Assembly (NCBI RefSeq): GCF_000165425.1
Contig: NW_001799640.1
Coordinates: forward strand, 277,489-341,488
Length of the DNA: 64,000 bases
Direction of reading: 5' to 3'
Source: Paramecium tetraurelia
Lineage: Eukaryota > Ciliophora > Oligohymenophorea > Peniculida > Parameciidae
Shown: piece after piece, positions 1-11,782 of the stretch
How positions within the stretch are numbered: position 1 is the first letter of the stretch
Layout of the letters: the number at the start of each line of letters is the position of its first letter
Notes under the pieces: generated by a model
The model's input: only the letters and a program-made list of their open reading frames with translations
Told to the model about the DNA's origin: nothing
Databases searched by the model: none
Position numbers and translations under genes: made by a program

Positions 1-421
1 AAGAAAATGAAACATTCGGGATCTATTACATTTAGAATGCATGAATCGAGTTTGATGGACTCAATTTTAGATTCAACTACTGCAAGATAGCCTCATTCTC
101 TATGTGAAGATTCGATTGCCTTCATTTTGATGGCCTAGAGTGCCAATGACCATATAAGAATAATAAGAGTATCATAGTATAATTTAAACAGAGGAAATTA
201 TTCAATCCACTAAAGAAACGAAAAATAGACTTCGTCAAGGTATCCAAGATTTGAGATTGAGTCTAAACAATCTGGAACACTCTCAATAAAGAGACATTCT
301 CAATACTGAATATGAATTCACAGTCAATGTCAATAAATTGAAATCTGTAACTTTGATTAATATTCCTCAAGAGCCTATTTTATCATATTTAGGATTAAAG
401 AGAGCAGAACAATCAGTTTGA
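1..421 (+). CDS. 3' end of an unknown protein (partial)
   Basis: The gene is already open at base 1 and ends at TGA 419-421. Two exons (1-168 and 194-421) join over a 25-nt GT..AG intron at 169-193, and both use TAG/TAA as glutamine codons. The visible part is about 130 residues, polar and serine-rich at first, then a probable helical stretch (QGIQDLRLSLNNLEHSQQRD) and a short tail. I recognise no domain. The coding call rests on the frame kept across the intron and on the protein-like composition. The N-terminus lies outside the window, so function is unknown. Confidence 0.55.
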
Positions 422-1210
422 TTAATAGATAGATTCCTTACAATAAGATTGCGATGACATTGAATATCAAAGTAACAAATTGGATAAGATATTATAATAC
501 ATGTGTAGTAAGACAGGATAATATTAATATATTGATTATGATAACTATATTCAATGACTATATTTATTTATTTATTTATAAAATTTCAGTGAATATAAAT
601 ATTAAAACAATTTTAGAATTAAAGTAGATGTGGAGTTTAGAAACATTTTTTGTTCTACAAGACAATCATTTAAAAGTTACATTCAACAAGATTTCAGTTA
701 CTCTAAGGGAATCAATAAATTTTTGTTAAATTTTCAAGTCGAAAAGATTCACATAAAAATTTAAAGAGAAATCCTAAAGATTAACATCTTTGATAATTGA
801 ATATCTATTTTTATCAATTCTATAAGATAAATTTATTTAAAATAGATTTATATTATTGGGAAGTTTATTATAATTTTATACATTTTTTAATGAAGTTAAA
901 AGAGACTATTTGATAAAGAATTTATAAAAATGAATTTGTTTGAAACTAAAAGCAATCTATCCTTTCAATGATACATAAACCTGAGTAGATATTAAATAAT
1001 TATTAATTTAAACCATAGTTTAAGGGAATCCTCAACTCAAATAAATTAATAATATTTCATTCACATTCTTCTCATTATCCATAAGAATCAAAAAAGAAAT
1101 AGGATAAATATATTTAGTTACTTATAAGATGTAGTAGTTTAGTTGAAAGGATAGTCAAGAATCGATAATTGAAAATTTAATAATGTTACTAGCCTTATAA
1201 AAAAAATAAA
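422..1210. other. AT-rich intergenic stretch with one doubtful ORF
   Basis: No convincing gene. On the + strand 628-933 is open for 101 codons under the ciliate code (M-W-S-L-E-T start), but its composition is that of AT-rich noise and it matches nothing I know. The stretch separates two genes that end towards each other. Confidence 0.45.
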
Positions 1211-2370
1211 TCATGTTTCTATCAAGAATTAGATAAAAACACTAATTAGTTGGTTACTTAGTGACCCAAATAAACCTGTTGTTGAAATAAAGTGTTCAAA
1301 CCATGTTGCTAATTTAATTGTCCTTGCTGTATTGGACTGTAAACTACGGCTACAGGAGCTTAATATAACTAATATTAAGGATCTACAGATAAATTGAAAT
1401 ATATTACAAGAGAAATTTCCAAGCATCATAGGGTATGGAATTGAAAAATATGGATTAATTGGCAATTGAGGTTAAATTTCTTGAATATCATTATAATGTT
1501 CCATATATTGTCGAGACTCTGTAAGATGCTTTTCTTCTGTTATATGTTAAGCTTTATCAATTTTAGATTGTTGATCCTTGTTAATAATGGCTTTCTTTGA
1601 GGGAATTGCATAATAAGGGTTCTTGATCTTCAAGTATTTTTGCCTCAAATAGGAGTAAAAACGATTTTTGATCATATTTTCCTAAAGAATAAGAGATTAA
1701 TATTTACAGGTCTACCAACCAAGAGGTCTTAGATTTTAGTCCACTTTGAGCCTATTTCTTGATAAGCTTTGAGGATGATGTGATCTTCTTCTTCAGTAAA
1801 AGGTTCAAACTTTATTTGTGGATTAAGTTTATTAATAAACCTTTCTCGAATTTATTTACTCGTTTTTTCAGGAAGGAATTTAGCAATTCTGCTCCAATTT
1901 TTTCTGTATTTAGCGACTAATTTCAAAATAAGTTGATCCTCTTCTTTAGTAAAGGGTTTTCTTTTTTTTAACTTAACATAACTAATCAAATTTACATCAT
2001 CTGGCTTGATTCTTTTCCATCTCTAAGCACATTATGAAGGATTTCGATTGATCATAGAAGCTGCAATTTGAACCCAATTAGGTCCATGTAATTATAAGGA
2101 GCACTGCAATTAATGATCTTCCTGAGCACTCCAGGGTTTTCTAATTTTCTTGTTTTCATAAATCTTGTTTCTCTTCCTTATGTGTTTTTGTTTTATACAC
2201 AGAGTTTCAGTAGCATCCAAAATTAACTTGTTTGATTTGCTCTCTTACTTCTAATTTTCACTAAGTTGTATCTTTTTCCCCTTTCTCTGCGGTGAGTAAT
2301 CTGACCTGATAAGTGCTCTTTCATCAACACTCTATTAGTATATTGATACTATGTTTTCAGACACGTCCAT
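1211..2370 (-). CDS. Three-repeat Myb-type DNA-binding protein
   Basis: A probable nuclear transcription factor of 377 residues. One 26-nt intron (1682-1707) sits just after the third-repeat motif VGRP and restores ENMIKNRFYSYLR, the classic end of a Myb R3 repeat. Three SANT/Myb repeats follow one another from about residue 95 to 250: R1 begins RKPWSAQEDH, R2 KPFTKEEDQLILKLV, R3 EPFTEEEDHIILKAY, each with spaced Trp and other aromatic residues. A basic, glutamine-rich N-terminus precedes them; the C-terminal 120 residues are unrecognised. This is the c-Myb/3R-Myb layout, which in other eukaryotes is tied to cell-cycle gene control; that role here is inference. The ATG at 2368-2370 is the first in frame. 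Confidence 0.88.
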
Positions 2371-2720
2371 TGATAATATTAATAAATTACAGAACTGATG
2401 TCTTTTTAAACTAAAATATTTATAATGTTATGTCGTTGTAGTATTATTGTATATAAGATAAAAATTCAAAGAAATTAAACTAATATGTCTACTTGAAGTG
2501 CTTAATACTCATCATATAGCATCTAGATTTAATAAGCAGCATAAGATTAAGCATTCTCTATTGTTTCTAGATCATTTGAAAAACAAACGAAATCTCTCAC
2601 TTTATATTATGAAATGGAGTTGTGGGAATTGGTATTAGTAATGAATGTTAAAAATAATTTAGTAAAAATAAGGAAAAATGTCAATTACTGTAATATTTAT
2701 ATTATCTTTTTATATGAATA
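2371..2720. other. Intergenic stretch, no gene seen
   Basis: AT-rich; lies upstream of the 3R-Myb gene and downstream of the GDP-hexose phosphorylase-like gene. It presumably holds the Myb promoter. No motif is distinct enough to name. Confidence 0.4.
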
Positions 2721-3712
2721 TCATTCAGCCGATAACATCACTAAATCTTAGACTACGTTATCAAATAGAGGATGAGTCAATTCTGACAATTTGGCTTCAA
2801 TTTCTTGAAGTGTCAATTCCTCGAAATACTTTTTGCTTCTACAGATCATCAAACCACAAAGTTCAGCATAGGCTGGTTTCATTCCGTGTTCATGAATGAA
2901 ATCAAATTGATTTCTCTATCTTAGCACATCAACAATAATACCCTAGGGAAGATGTATGCCAATTGTGGACTAACGAACATGATATTGTGTGGTATTTCAT
3001 GAGCCAAAAGTGTGTCTATGGTTAGAGATAACAATTCTATGATGTTTTCTCCTGTTATCACCAGGGTTCTTATGGGATAATTTTCAACTTCTCCAAGTGT
3101 TGCATTTTTGATGGTGGCCAAGGGTTTGATGGGGAATTCTTCAACTGGGAATCGATTGTTATCAAAAAGTTGATCCACATAAATAAGATGCAAATGCAAA
3201 TGATTGATAGAACAATTGGCTAATTTGCTATGTAAATATATGAGTGATTTTGAGTACCTATTATATCCTATTCTCAAATGAGGGGATTGGGATATCTTGA
3301 AAAGGATGAATACACTTTCAGCTATGAATCCGCTAAGAAGTTATTGAAATTTGGAATTCAAAAATGGGACGACAATTGAATGATATGAGCATATGGGTGC
3401 TGTGTTAACGAGGATCGGGTTGTCGTTATTTTCATTCATATTGTTTTCGTCATCCACTATTTCCCCTGTAGAGATATCTACTCGAAACAGGATCTCTTTT
3501 TATTCCACATTAAGAAAGTTAACGTCATCTTCATTGAATTCTCCAATCAATTCTGTTTCAGGATCTCTGATTTGAGTGGGCACTTTGTTTTCAATCTCTA
3601 AATGAATGAAGGACGATTACTAATTGTAAATTAAAGTAGGCCTTGAATGGTAAGATGGGTTTGGTGTGGATGAATTTTAAAGTGGATCGAAATAGATCTC
3701 TTGATTTTTCAT
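2721..3712 (-). CDS. GDPGP1: GDP-hexose phosphorylase-like protein (GDPGP1/VTC2 family)
   Basis: 311 residues after removing introns at 2916-2941 (26 nt) and 3228-3257 (30 nt). The second removal creates RIGYNSKLANCSINHLHLHL, matching the GY-N-S..A..NHLHLH signature of GDP-D-glucose phosphorylase and plant GDP-L-galactose phosphorylase (VTC2), members of the HIT/GalT superfamily; the His-x-His-x-His is the nucleotidyl-transfer centre. FPVEEFP follows, as in the family's LPVE motif, and the C-terminus is conserved (HEHGMKPAYAELCGL). Family enzymes split GDP-hexose with phosphate into hexose-1-phosphate and GDP. In animals this is seen as repair of mis-made GDP-glucose, in plants as the ascorbate pathway; which applies here cannot be read from sequence. 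The 30-nt intron has no in-frame TGA, so retention would add ten residues inside the active-site motif. Confidence 0.85.
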
Positions 3713-3921
3713 ATTTGTCACTCCATTTTTATTTTAAGGTGTCCTCTAAACAAGGCTTTTGGATCATATTATAATATCAAATTTATTGTATATATATAAT
3801 ACACAAAAATAATCATTAGATAAATTTGCTAATAAATTATTCAAAATCTGCAGTCCCAAATGGAACATTATTAATGATAAATGATTTTTTGGATTTCTGT
3901 TAAAAAAACAATGGTACTCAA

Positions 3922-4828
3922 ATGAGCAAGCAACTTCCAAGAAAGAAATGGAAAGAAGTCGAAGATGAATTACTACTCAAAGCCATCAAGAAATATGGAA
4001 ATCAATGGAGTAAAATACAAGAAGAAGTTCCAACCAAGGATTCCAAACAATGTCAAGCAAGGTGGAAGATCCTAAAAAATGTAATATATCCTTAAGATGA
4101 CTTAGAAAGAAGAAATTTTGGAGAGATTGGATGCTTTGGGTGATTATTCAGACATGGACAATCAAAACCACAAAGTGAAGAAAGCCAAGAAAAAACAAAG
4201 AGAAATACCTCGGAGATACAATCCACACTTTGATTACAATGAGGAATCCTCTAGTGAATCAATGCATCTATAGTAATTCCAATAGGCTCTAATTAAATAA
4301 CCATATTAATTGACATTACTTTAACAACAGAAAAGAGAGTAGATTCAGAAGTAGGCCTAAACTTAATATTAGAATGTTTGGAATGCTATGGATGACAAAA
4401 TGCTGTGGGCTGCCTTTAAAATATATAAAGGAGTTTGGAATCAAATTACATCTAGATTTCAAGAGAAAAACCCCTAGAGTTGTATGGAGAGATATTAATA
4501 TGTAAGTCATTGTGTGGAATTATCGTAGTTATTGTAATAAAAGAAGATGAAATTGTAGGAGGATGGATCATCAGTAGATATCATTTCCTCTTTGGCTGAA
4601 GACAGTTCCATCTTGGGTTCAGAGTAATTCGATATTACTCAAAGTGAAGGAGGGGATTCCACTGATTAACAACAACAAACTGACTATAAGGTTGTTCCCC
4701 TTGGAGTTTATACTGTTTAATAGTGCCATACAAACATTGAAAGGATCCTTAAATCATTTTCCAATCACAATTTAGATACCCTACCTGGCATACGTGAGTC
4801 AATTGTTAAACTCATATTAACTGATTGA
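3922..4828 (+). CDS. Two-repeat Myb/SANT-domain protein
   Basis: 293 residues, one 25-nt intron (4081-4105). The first SANT repeat is at the very N-terminus (KKWKEVEDELLLKAIKKYG, then W-SKIQEE and CQARW); a second follows at about residue 150-200 (NVWNAMDDKMLWAAFKIY, W-NQIT, CMERYQ). A glutamine-rich, lysine-rich linker lies between and an acidic serine-rich tail ends the protein. Expected role is nuclear DNA or chromatin binding; the target is unknown. The upstream ATG at 3911 reaches a TGA after four codons, so 3922 is the start. It lies on the opposite strand to its neighbours and shares a short divergent gap with the GDPGP1-like gene. Confidence 0.82.
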
Positions 4829-4860
4829 TTTACAATGTATTGTTATATTTTATATATATC

Positions 4861-6247
4861 TCATCTGAAATACATTAAACTTCTGGCCTTTAATCCTTCA
4901 ACCTCTGAAACATCCTCCTCTTATTTAATCCAATAATCAACGAATAGTTGCTTCTAAGCTGCGTTGTTAACATCGACCTTAATGAATTAATGATAATCAT
5001 AGGCAACGTGATCTTTCTAAATTTCATATATTAATTGTTATATACCCACTCCTTTGGAACTTCAGTTCCTCTCCAGAGCCATGCTCCTCTCAATTGGAGA
5101 TTTGGTTCATCACCATAGACTCCGTGAATGGCGAAGGCATACTTTCTGAAATTTTGATCTAATCTTTAGTTAATGAAGCCCTTCATTAAGTTGTTGGTGA
5201 GAATCAATTGCTTTCCTTCGTTTTCTGACTTGTTATATCTGACTAACCACAAGGACCATCCATTCAAATCAATTGTGGCAAAGAGGGTATCGATGTTTTT
5301 TTAAATATCTTTTTCTGCAAAAAAGATTCTCTTGTAATCATCAATGTTGAAAGTTGAAGGTGGTAACAAATCTAGAGGGTTTGCTTCTTTCTTTTTTGGT
5401 GCATCGTCCTCCTCTTCCTATTTTGGCTATTATTTAGGTTATTCTGTCTATTTAGGTTGTTCTTTCTATTTAGGTTATTCTTTTTATTTGGGTTTTTCAT
5501 GTTGCTCGTTTTATTTTGGTTATTCTTATTTCTTCTCTTTCTTCTCTTTCTCCTAAGCTACTTCATTTAAAGCAAAGGCAGTCTTTGGGAATCTTGGTCT
5601 GCCGAACTCCTTTGATAATATTACAAAATTCTATTACTGCTCTCCATTCAGGAAGTGAATTCACTTCGTTCAACCATTTTAATAAATGTTGGAATTTGCT
5701 TCTCTCTGCCTCTCCGAACAAAAGGGTGAATGCAAAGGTAACAACTTATGCTAAGGCAATATCAGCGATTGTCAATGAATCTCCAGAGATGAATTTAGTT
5801 TTTCCTAATTGAGTATCCACAATTGTCAATGCGTAGGTAATTTAAGCCAATGAGGTCTTAAATTACGAAGGAATAGCTGGAATTTGACCCAAAACTTAGA
5901 TAGCTGCTGTTATGACGTCTGTTTCTAGCTCATTTATTGTTACATCAAGCCATTAATCAACTAAACCCTATTAATAGGGTGTTTTTCTAAGTTCAATTAA
6001 TATAATATATATACCCATATAATCCTTATGAGTGTCTTGCTATGTATCTAAGGATGGCGTTGCTTTCAAAAAGATTGCCTTCTTTTGTTTCCAAGACTGG
6101 AAGTTTTCCAAATGGGAATTAGGTTTAGGTGTTCTTGTCATTCGATTGTGTATCAACCAATTCCAATTAGAGGTGTGCCAACTTAGCTGCCACTAAGATT
6201 TTATTTGTTCTTGTTTAACCAGATGGTGAATGTAATTTTATAGACAT
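4861..6247 (-). CDS. EEF1G: Translation elongation factor eEF1B gamma subunit
   Basis: 433 residues with introns at 5017-5045, 5610-5637 and 5987-6014. An N-terminal glutathione-S-transferase-like domain (about 1-215: KLPVLETKEGNLFESNAILR, later SGDSLTIADIALA) is followed by a highly charged linker made of degenerate hexamer-like repeats of the type K-E-Q-P-K-Q, then the conserved EF1G domain (PLDLLPPSTFNIDDYKR, NDLNGW-like DLNGWSLW, LRGAWLWRG). It is the scaffold of the eEF1B exchange complex that recycles eEF1A-GDP. Nearly all linker glutamines are TAA or TAG codons. The + strand shadow of this linker reads as YLGYS-like repeats and is not a gene. Confidence 0.95.
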
Positions 6248-6315
6248 GAATTAAAGATTTAATTTAATTTTACTTTTTTAAACATCACACTCATAATATT
6301 TTTATTAAATTACAA

Positions 6316-7052
6316 TCAATTCTTCCCCCAAAATTTAGCAAACACTCCTCTGTATGTTGCCTTCAAAGCTTTATGCTATTCAATTTAATAATTTATTTTA
6401 CATCGTGTTAATAATAGTAATGAATTATTGCCAATATCACTGCAAAAACCAGAACATCTCCCTTTGGAATATCTATCATATACCCCTTCCTCTTCATAAG
6501 GTTCAGGAGTGTTTCAAAAAAACGAGGCACAATACTCAACATGATCTCCTAAACTCTTTAACTTCATAGACAATCATACCTAGTTTTCGATTCTAAAAGT
6601 AAGGAAAAAGCTCCTAAAAAACCTCCTGTCATAGGAATCAATGGGTCAACGACTTTTCGAAATCTTACCTGCTTGCACCAATTGTATCTCAACGATTAAA
6701 CCATTAAAGTTAAAAACAACACACTCTTAATGTAAGATAGTAATGATCTTGCTGTTGTACTTATTGGACTTAATTATAAGAAATGCAATCATACTTTTTT
6801 ATAAAGGCTTTTCGCTTATATATCAAGAACGGCAACAAATGGACAGGAAGATAGACTTTAGCGTTCTTGTAAAATAAGAGTGGAAACCTCATTATAATAA
6901 GTAATTTACATATGAAGCAGTTGGGATTCACAAGTAAATCCTGGATGAAAAAACTGGCATTTGTATGGTTATCCTCATTCTAAAAATATGGTGATCTTAC
7001 CTTAGATGTAATTAAGTTGTTCCTCTACAGGAAAAGAGTAAATATCATTCAT
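6316..7052 (-). CDS. TMEM135-like membrane protein
   Basis: 203 residues from six exons; introns at 6376-6401, 6556-6579, 6769-6794, 6888-6909 and 6974-7000 each repair the frame. Family hallmarks are visible: an N-terminal CQFFHPGFTCESQ cysteine/histidine motif, VHLLPFLIYKRKAF, then NPIST-ARSLLSYIKSVLFLT, a glycine-rich GGFLGAFSLLLESKTR, IVPRFFETLLNLMKRKGY and a last segment IPKGDVLVFAVILAIIHYYYQ ending with GVFAKFWG. TMEM135 proteins are multipass proteins of peroxisomes and mitochondria linked to organelle dynamics and lipid handling. This copy is compact compared with animal TMEM135 (about 450 residues) and seems to hold a single half of the repeated family fold. Confidence 0.8.
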
Positions 7053-7227
7053 ATTTGAATACAATTAATTTAATCATGATGATTAATGTTTTCACTAAAG
7101 AGTTGATAATACATCATTAAAGACCTTTATTTTTTTGTAAATAGACTCTAAAATTAGACATTTCTATAAAAAGTTCTTATTTTAGTTGAATGGTTTATAT
7201 AAAAATCATTAATTATGTGTAGTTCAA

Positions 7228-8018
7228 TCATTAAGTACCACAACAAGTGTCTGATTGTTTTTTGATCTGAATGCTTTGTTCGAAATTCGATTACACTAAC
7301 GGTTAATAGGAACTTTTGTGTTCAGAATTCGGATAATCTTAATGGTTTGAAGACTTCTCTTCTTCAATACATTACTGTTTGTGCTCATAAATTTCTAGTA
7401 TGTATATGAATAGTAACTTCTAATCAATTGTTCAAAGGATTCCTTAACATTGGTTCCTTCCTTAGCTGATGTCTCATAATAAATCATGTTGTATTTAGAA
7501 CACACCTGTTAGACTTCATTGACAGACACACATCGATTTGAGGGGTTCTCCTAAATCAAATCCAATTTATTGCCAACTAACATGATAACTATGCTGTCCT
7601 CTGTGTATTAAATAATCTCCATTGAAATTTAGATCAATACCTCCTGACGCCAACTCAGTACATTATCAAACGAATTCTTATCGCTTAAATCGTAAAACAA
7701 TAGTGCTCCTTCTGATTTTCGATAATGTGCTGTAGTGATGGCTTTATACTTTTCAGCTCCTGCCGTATCCCAAATTACCGACTTCACTATTTTACCTTCT
7801 TCCGGTAGTAGAATGGATTGAGCTGCATATTCTACACCAATTGTTGGTTGGGATTGTTTCTTGATAACATTTTTGGTTAATCTAAATTGGATTAGATTTG
7901 TTACCGAATCAGATAGCTTGTCTTACCAACGCTTGAGTCTCCCACTAAGATTACTATGATTTGAGAAGAATGAGTTACTTTTATATAATTCATCGTATGG
8001 CTTGCCGGGTTCATCCAT
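7228..8018 (-). CDS. Rab-family small GTPase with an altered switch II
   Basis: 231 residues; introns at 7395-7417, 7617-7640, 7882-7904 and 7954-7978. All G-box motifs are present: P-loop GDSSVGKTS, switch I TIGVEY, switch II WDTAGAEKYK, NKLD and ETSAK, then LIRKIYE, a variable tail and a C-terminal Cys-Cys (DTCCGTQ) for prenylation. Expected role: vesicle targeting on a membrane. The unusual point is Ala instead of the catalytic Gln of DTAGQE (Ras Gln61), known in other GTPases to reduce intrinsic hydrolysis. The 24-nt intron 7617-7640 has no in-frame TGA; removing it gives the normal Rab spacing. The subfamily cannot be fixed by eye. Confidence 0.9.
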
Positions 8019-8078
8019 TTATAATAATTTGTTATAAGAAATTATACAATCGAGTAACTCTCTCATTCTATAGATTAA

Positions 8079-9651
8079 TCAATTTAATAAACTAAATTTA
8101 TCCATCATTTCTATGAATTCATTGTAATCTATTTCTCCATCTCCATTCTTATCTGCCTCTCTGACCATATCATCCCAATATTTCTCATCAATAATATTGT
8201 CACTTTCTAAAAATAACAATACTTTATTTACTTCCCAATACAGTTTGCAATTCATGTTTGTCAATCTTTCCACTTCCATCCAAATCCAACATCTTAAACG
8301 CCTGATACAACTTTTCTTCCTTCATGTACAGAGACTTCTCCATAGTTGCAGCCAAGAATTCTTGAGATTATTTGAATTCCTACCTGTGTAATTGATTGTG
8401 CCATTTCCATCAGTATCAATGCTCTTGATGACATTTGCCAAGTCTTTTGCTTATGAATCACTCATTCCTGTCAACCCTTCTCTCAATTCCTCGATAGTCA
8501 GAACTCCATCTCCATTCTTATCCAATTGTTTGAATAACCTTTTCTTAGTATTTAATGATTACTTTCCTAGATCTGTGATTTCTTATTCATTCAATTGAGA
8601 AGCTATGAATGTCAATGCCACCTTCTTCAGTTTATTGCTGCCTGTAAAATTCTTTAATTAACCAAAATTTAATTTCAATTCTAAAATAGAAATTTAAGAA
8701 TTCTACATTTAGTTTGTTTACTGCCATCTTTCATCCACTTATGTTGTATCACCTATGATGCCTTGTACCTCTTCTCAGGAGTCGTAATCATATGAGAGAT
8801 GAGATCCTTGGCTGACTCGGTCACAGCCTTCATCTCTGGGATTTCCAAAGTATATTCTCCCTTTTGAACAGCATCCAAGATTTCAGGATCACTGTCTCCA
8901 TAAAAGGGTGGCACTCCTGATAAGAGTATGTAGAGGATGACACCTGCACTCCAGATGTCGCAGGATTCATCGTAACTTCCTTTGAGCACTTCAGGAGAAA
9001 TGTAGTATGGCGTTCCAGCCTTTGTTTTCATAGTGACCTTCTGATTTCCTGCTTGTTTGGCTGAGATTGGATCTTCAAATAAGGTGCTCAATCCAAAATC
9101 AATAACCTTGATTGGAGAATCTTCGGCTTTAGTTAGGAATAAGAAGTTTTCAGGTTTCAAATCTCGATGACAAATACCATTAGTATGGCAATAGTTCAAT
9201 GCCTAAGGAATTATTGTATAAGGATGTACTTGCATAATTTGAAGAAAGATTTCATGTGCTTCTGCTTCGCTAAAACATCCCTTGTCCATAATTCGATCGA
9301 AGAGCTCTCCACCTTCGCAAAGTCTTGAATAGTAGTATGATATTGATACTCCATAACGAGATAGACGTTTCTTTGATCTTCGAAGGTTTCGTATAGTTTG
9401 ATGATATTTGGATGATCCAATTATCTCAGAATATCTATTTCTTTTTTGAATCGGTCAGGGTTCTTAACTTTGCTTTTCGGAATGACTTTGACAGCCCTCT
9501 GATTTTTAGTGCCCTTGAGTGTGGCCTTGACAACACTCCCATAGGTGCCAGATCCAATGACCTTTTTTAGATTGATATCATAATATTATTCAATCTTGCC
9601 TTCATGGCTCATAATGAACCATTATTTCTTCAAAAATACATCTTGATTCAT
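8079..9651 (-). CDS. Calcium-dependent protein kinase (CDPK)
   Basis: 481 residues, five introns (8207-8231, 8361-8383, 8681-8706, 9203-9229, 9324-9349). The Ser/Thr kinase domain covers about residues 28-290: glycine loop GSGTYGSVV, ATP Lys in AVKVIPK, catalytic [22 protein letters not shown]. An autoinhibitory junction leads into four EF-hands, all with good Ca2+ ligands (DKNGDGVLTIEE, DTDGNGTINYTEF, DLDGSGKIDKHEL, DKNGDGEIDYNEF). This is the plant/alveolate CDPK layout: a single-chain kinase switched on by calcium. In ciliates such kinases are linked to ciliary and secretory calcium responses, which is inference here. There is no N-terminal Gly after Met, so no myristoylation signal. Confidence 0.95.
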
Positions 9652-9719
9652 ACTTTTTTTTATTTTTTATTATATTTATTTTAAGCTAAAATGCTTAAAT
9701 ATATATATCTATTTTTATA

Positions 9720-11743
9720 TCATTCTTCATTCTTGGGATCATCATGTTTTTTATAATATTCATTGACCTGATGATCTTGTTTGTTTTCTAACTCTAATGG
9801 CCCGATGTCATCAATGAGATTTTCTTCATTCTAGATGATTTGTGCAACTAATTCATAGAATCATGAATACCCTATTCTGGTTTAGTTTGAGGATCCGAAA
9901 TTATTTCTTCGATTTGTTCATCAATCAATTCTTACTCCTCCGAGCTTGCTTTATGTCTAATAACTAAATAGATAAGTGTACTTTGACTCCACTTTCGGTT
10001 CTTCTTATTGAATTTACTGCATTTCTTACAATTGTTACAATCGTCCCTCCTCATTACAATCATAAAATTTCTCTTCTTAAAGATTGGCTAGTTCATAATC
10101 TAGTTCATCATCATCTAATTCCAAATCAGAATCTTCATTCTCATTTTCTTTATTATTATCTTCTTCAGGGATGTCTTCTTCTACTTCAAAATCTTCTTCT
10201 TTATTTTCTTTTTGAGGCTAAATTGCAGTTGAATCTTGGATGGACTAAAACATTGATCTTGGTTTTGGATCCACATCGCATAGTAATCTCTTTTCTACTG
10301 AATTAATTTTATAGAGAGTGTCATTAACATACTGATCCCATTCCTCATTTGTGAAATGACTGTCTACCAATAAATTAGATATTTTGGTTAATATCCCTTA
10401 ATATCCAGGTTTGATATGGTTTTGAAGGGATCCAACTTTCTTTTTTTCATTTGTATTGTATTTAATAATGGTCGAAGCCAAGAATTGCGAGATGGATTTG
10501 AACATCTCTGGAAGTTTCTAATAAATAAAGACTACTATCTTATCAAACCAAATGAGAGCTTGATTGTTGAATTCATGCGACATTACTAGATTAGTAATAA
10601 CTTAGAATGATTGGTTATTGATCAGTTCATTCACTATCTCCTCCTTCTCACTCAGTAGTAGTAAATTGTATATTTGGAGTAAGGTGAGTTTGTTGGAGGA
10701 CAAGGGAGTTATAATTTAACCATAGGTGGTTTGATGAGGAATAGCTTAGATATTAGTAGTGGTGAAAGCATTTGGGAGATGCTTAGCTACATCCATAAAG
10801 TAGAGAAAGTAGTCTGTTTTACCTGAATTATTAATATATTACAATAGATTGGACACTAATTCATAGGCTGAAGTTCTCTGACTTTAATACTATCAATATG
10901 AGCAACAAACATTTACACAGATGGTGAGAAAGAAATAGGGGTTCATTAGACTTTTGATTAACTCCTCCTGATCTGGATTGATTGAGCTCTTTAAGAGATT
11001 GTTGATTATCTGCATGCAATTATCGAAAATCTAAGTTTTGAATTGTGATAGATACTTCGGTTTCATAATAACGATTCAAGGCGATCTTCATTATCCTCTG
11101 CAAGATGGCCTTCTGCTTGTCTAGTAGTTGATTCTCGTCATTGGGATCAGGAGTGATGACTTTTTCAATAATTTCAGCGACATGTGGTACGTCTAGATGT
11201 TTAAGAAGATTGGAGATATCTCTGTCATTTAAGTATTGCAACATCTAATGTTCGATTTTGAATGCGATACTTTGAAATGCTTCTTCTTTAGTAAAGTGAG
11301 GATGACCTTAGAGAAGTAACCTGCTTGTGTAATGTTGAGGATATCCTCATTCAGAAGTGAAAATAGTCTATTCAAATATTGGAGGTTTTGTTCTTCGAAT
11401 AGGAAATCTTAGAAGAAATCATTCTCCTTGCTCAGGATCTCGCTTGCCAAAAAAGGATATCTAGTTTGTTCTTGAATAGACTCATACTTATATTGTTATC
11501 TCTGATGATAGGCCTCATCTACGAAATCGGTGATATACTCGATGAGGGTATCCAGATGCTCAGGGTGATCTTTGACGCTATGAATCATGGCCATGATTAC
11601 TAATTAAGCAATTTGTATTGTTATTAGGGCATCAAGAGATCTTACAATAGCAACGATTCATCCAATATTAATTTGATGTCCTTCTTGTCCTCGATGAATT
11701 CATCCATCCGCGAATTCATAAAGTTAAACATTCGGAAAATCAT
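9720..11743 (-). CDS. SAPS-domain (Sit4/PP6-associated) phosphatase regulatory subunit
   Basis: 624 residues; introns at 9848-9870, 9957-9981, 10890-10916, 11031-11055, 11245-11270 and 11578-11600. After frame repair the SAPS signature appears: ILDESLLLQDLL..., NYVKDHPEHLDTLIEYI, YPFLASEIL, QAGYFSKVILTLLKKK, MLQYLNDRDISNLLKHLDV, EELI...CYQS, and TNEEWDQYVNDTLYKIN. SAPS proteins bind and direct PP6/Sit4-type phosphatases, important for growth and cell-cycle control. The C-terminal third is acidic (runs of Glu/Asp) and low in complexity, as in fungal SAPs. The short last exons are well fixed by frame. Confidence 0.85.
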
Positions 11744-11782
11744 GATTAAATTAAATTAATATTTTTAATAGAAATTACTCTC

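Noticed and set aside
628-933. 101-codon ORF between gene 1 and the Myb gene
   Set aside because: With a single stop codon such open stretches are expected by chance in AT-rich DNA, and the composition is not protein-like enough.
5344-5556. Tyrosine/glycine-rich + strand ORF with YLGYS-like repeats
   Set aside because: It is the antisense of the K-E-Q-P-K-Q linker of eEF1B-gamma, whose frame continues on both sides.
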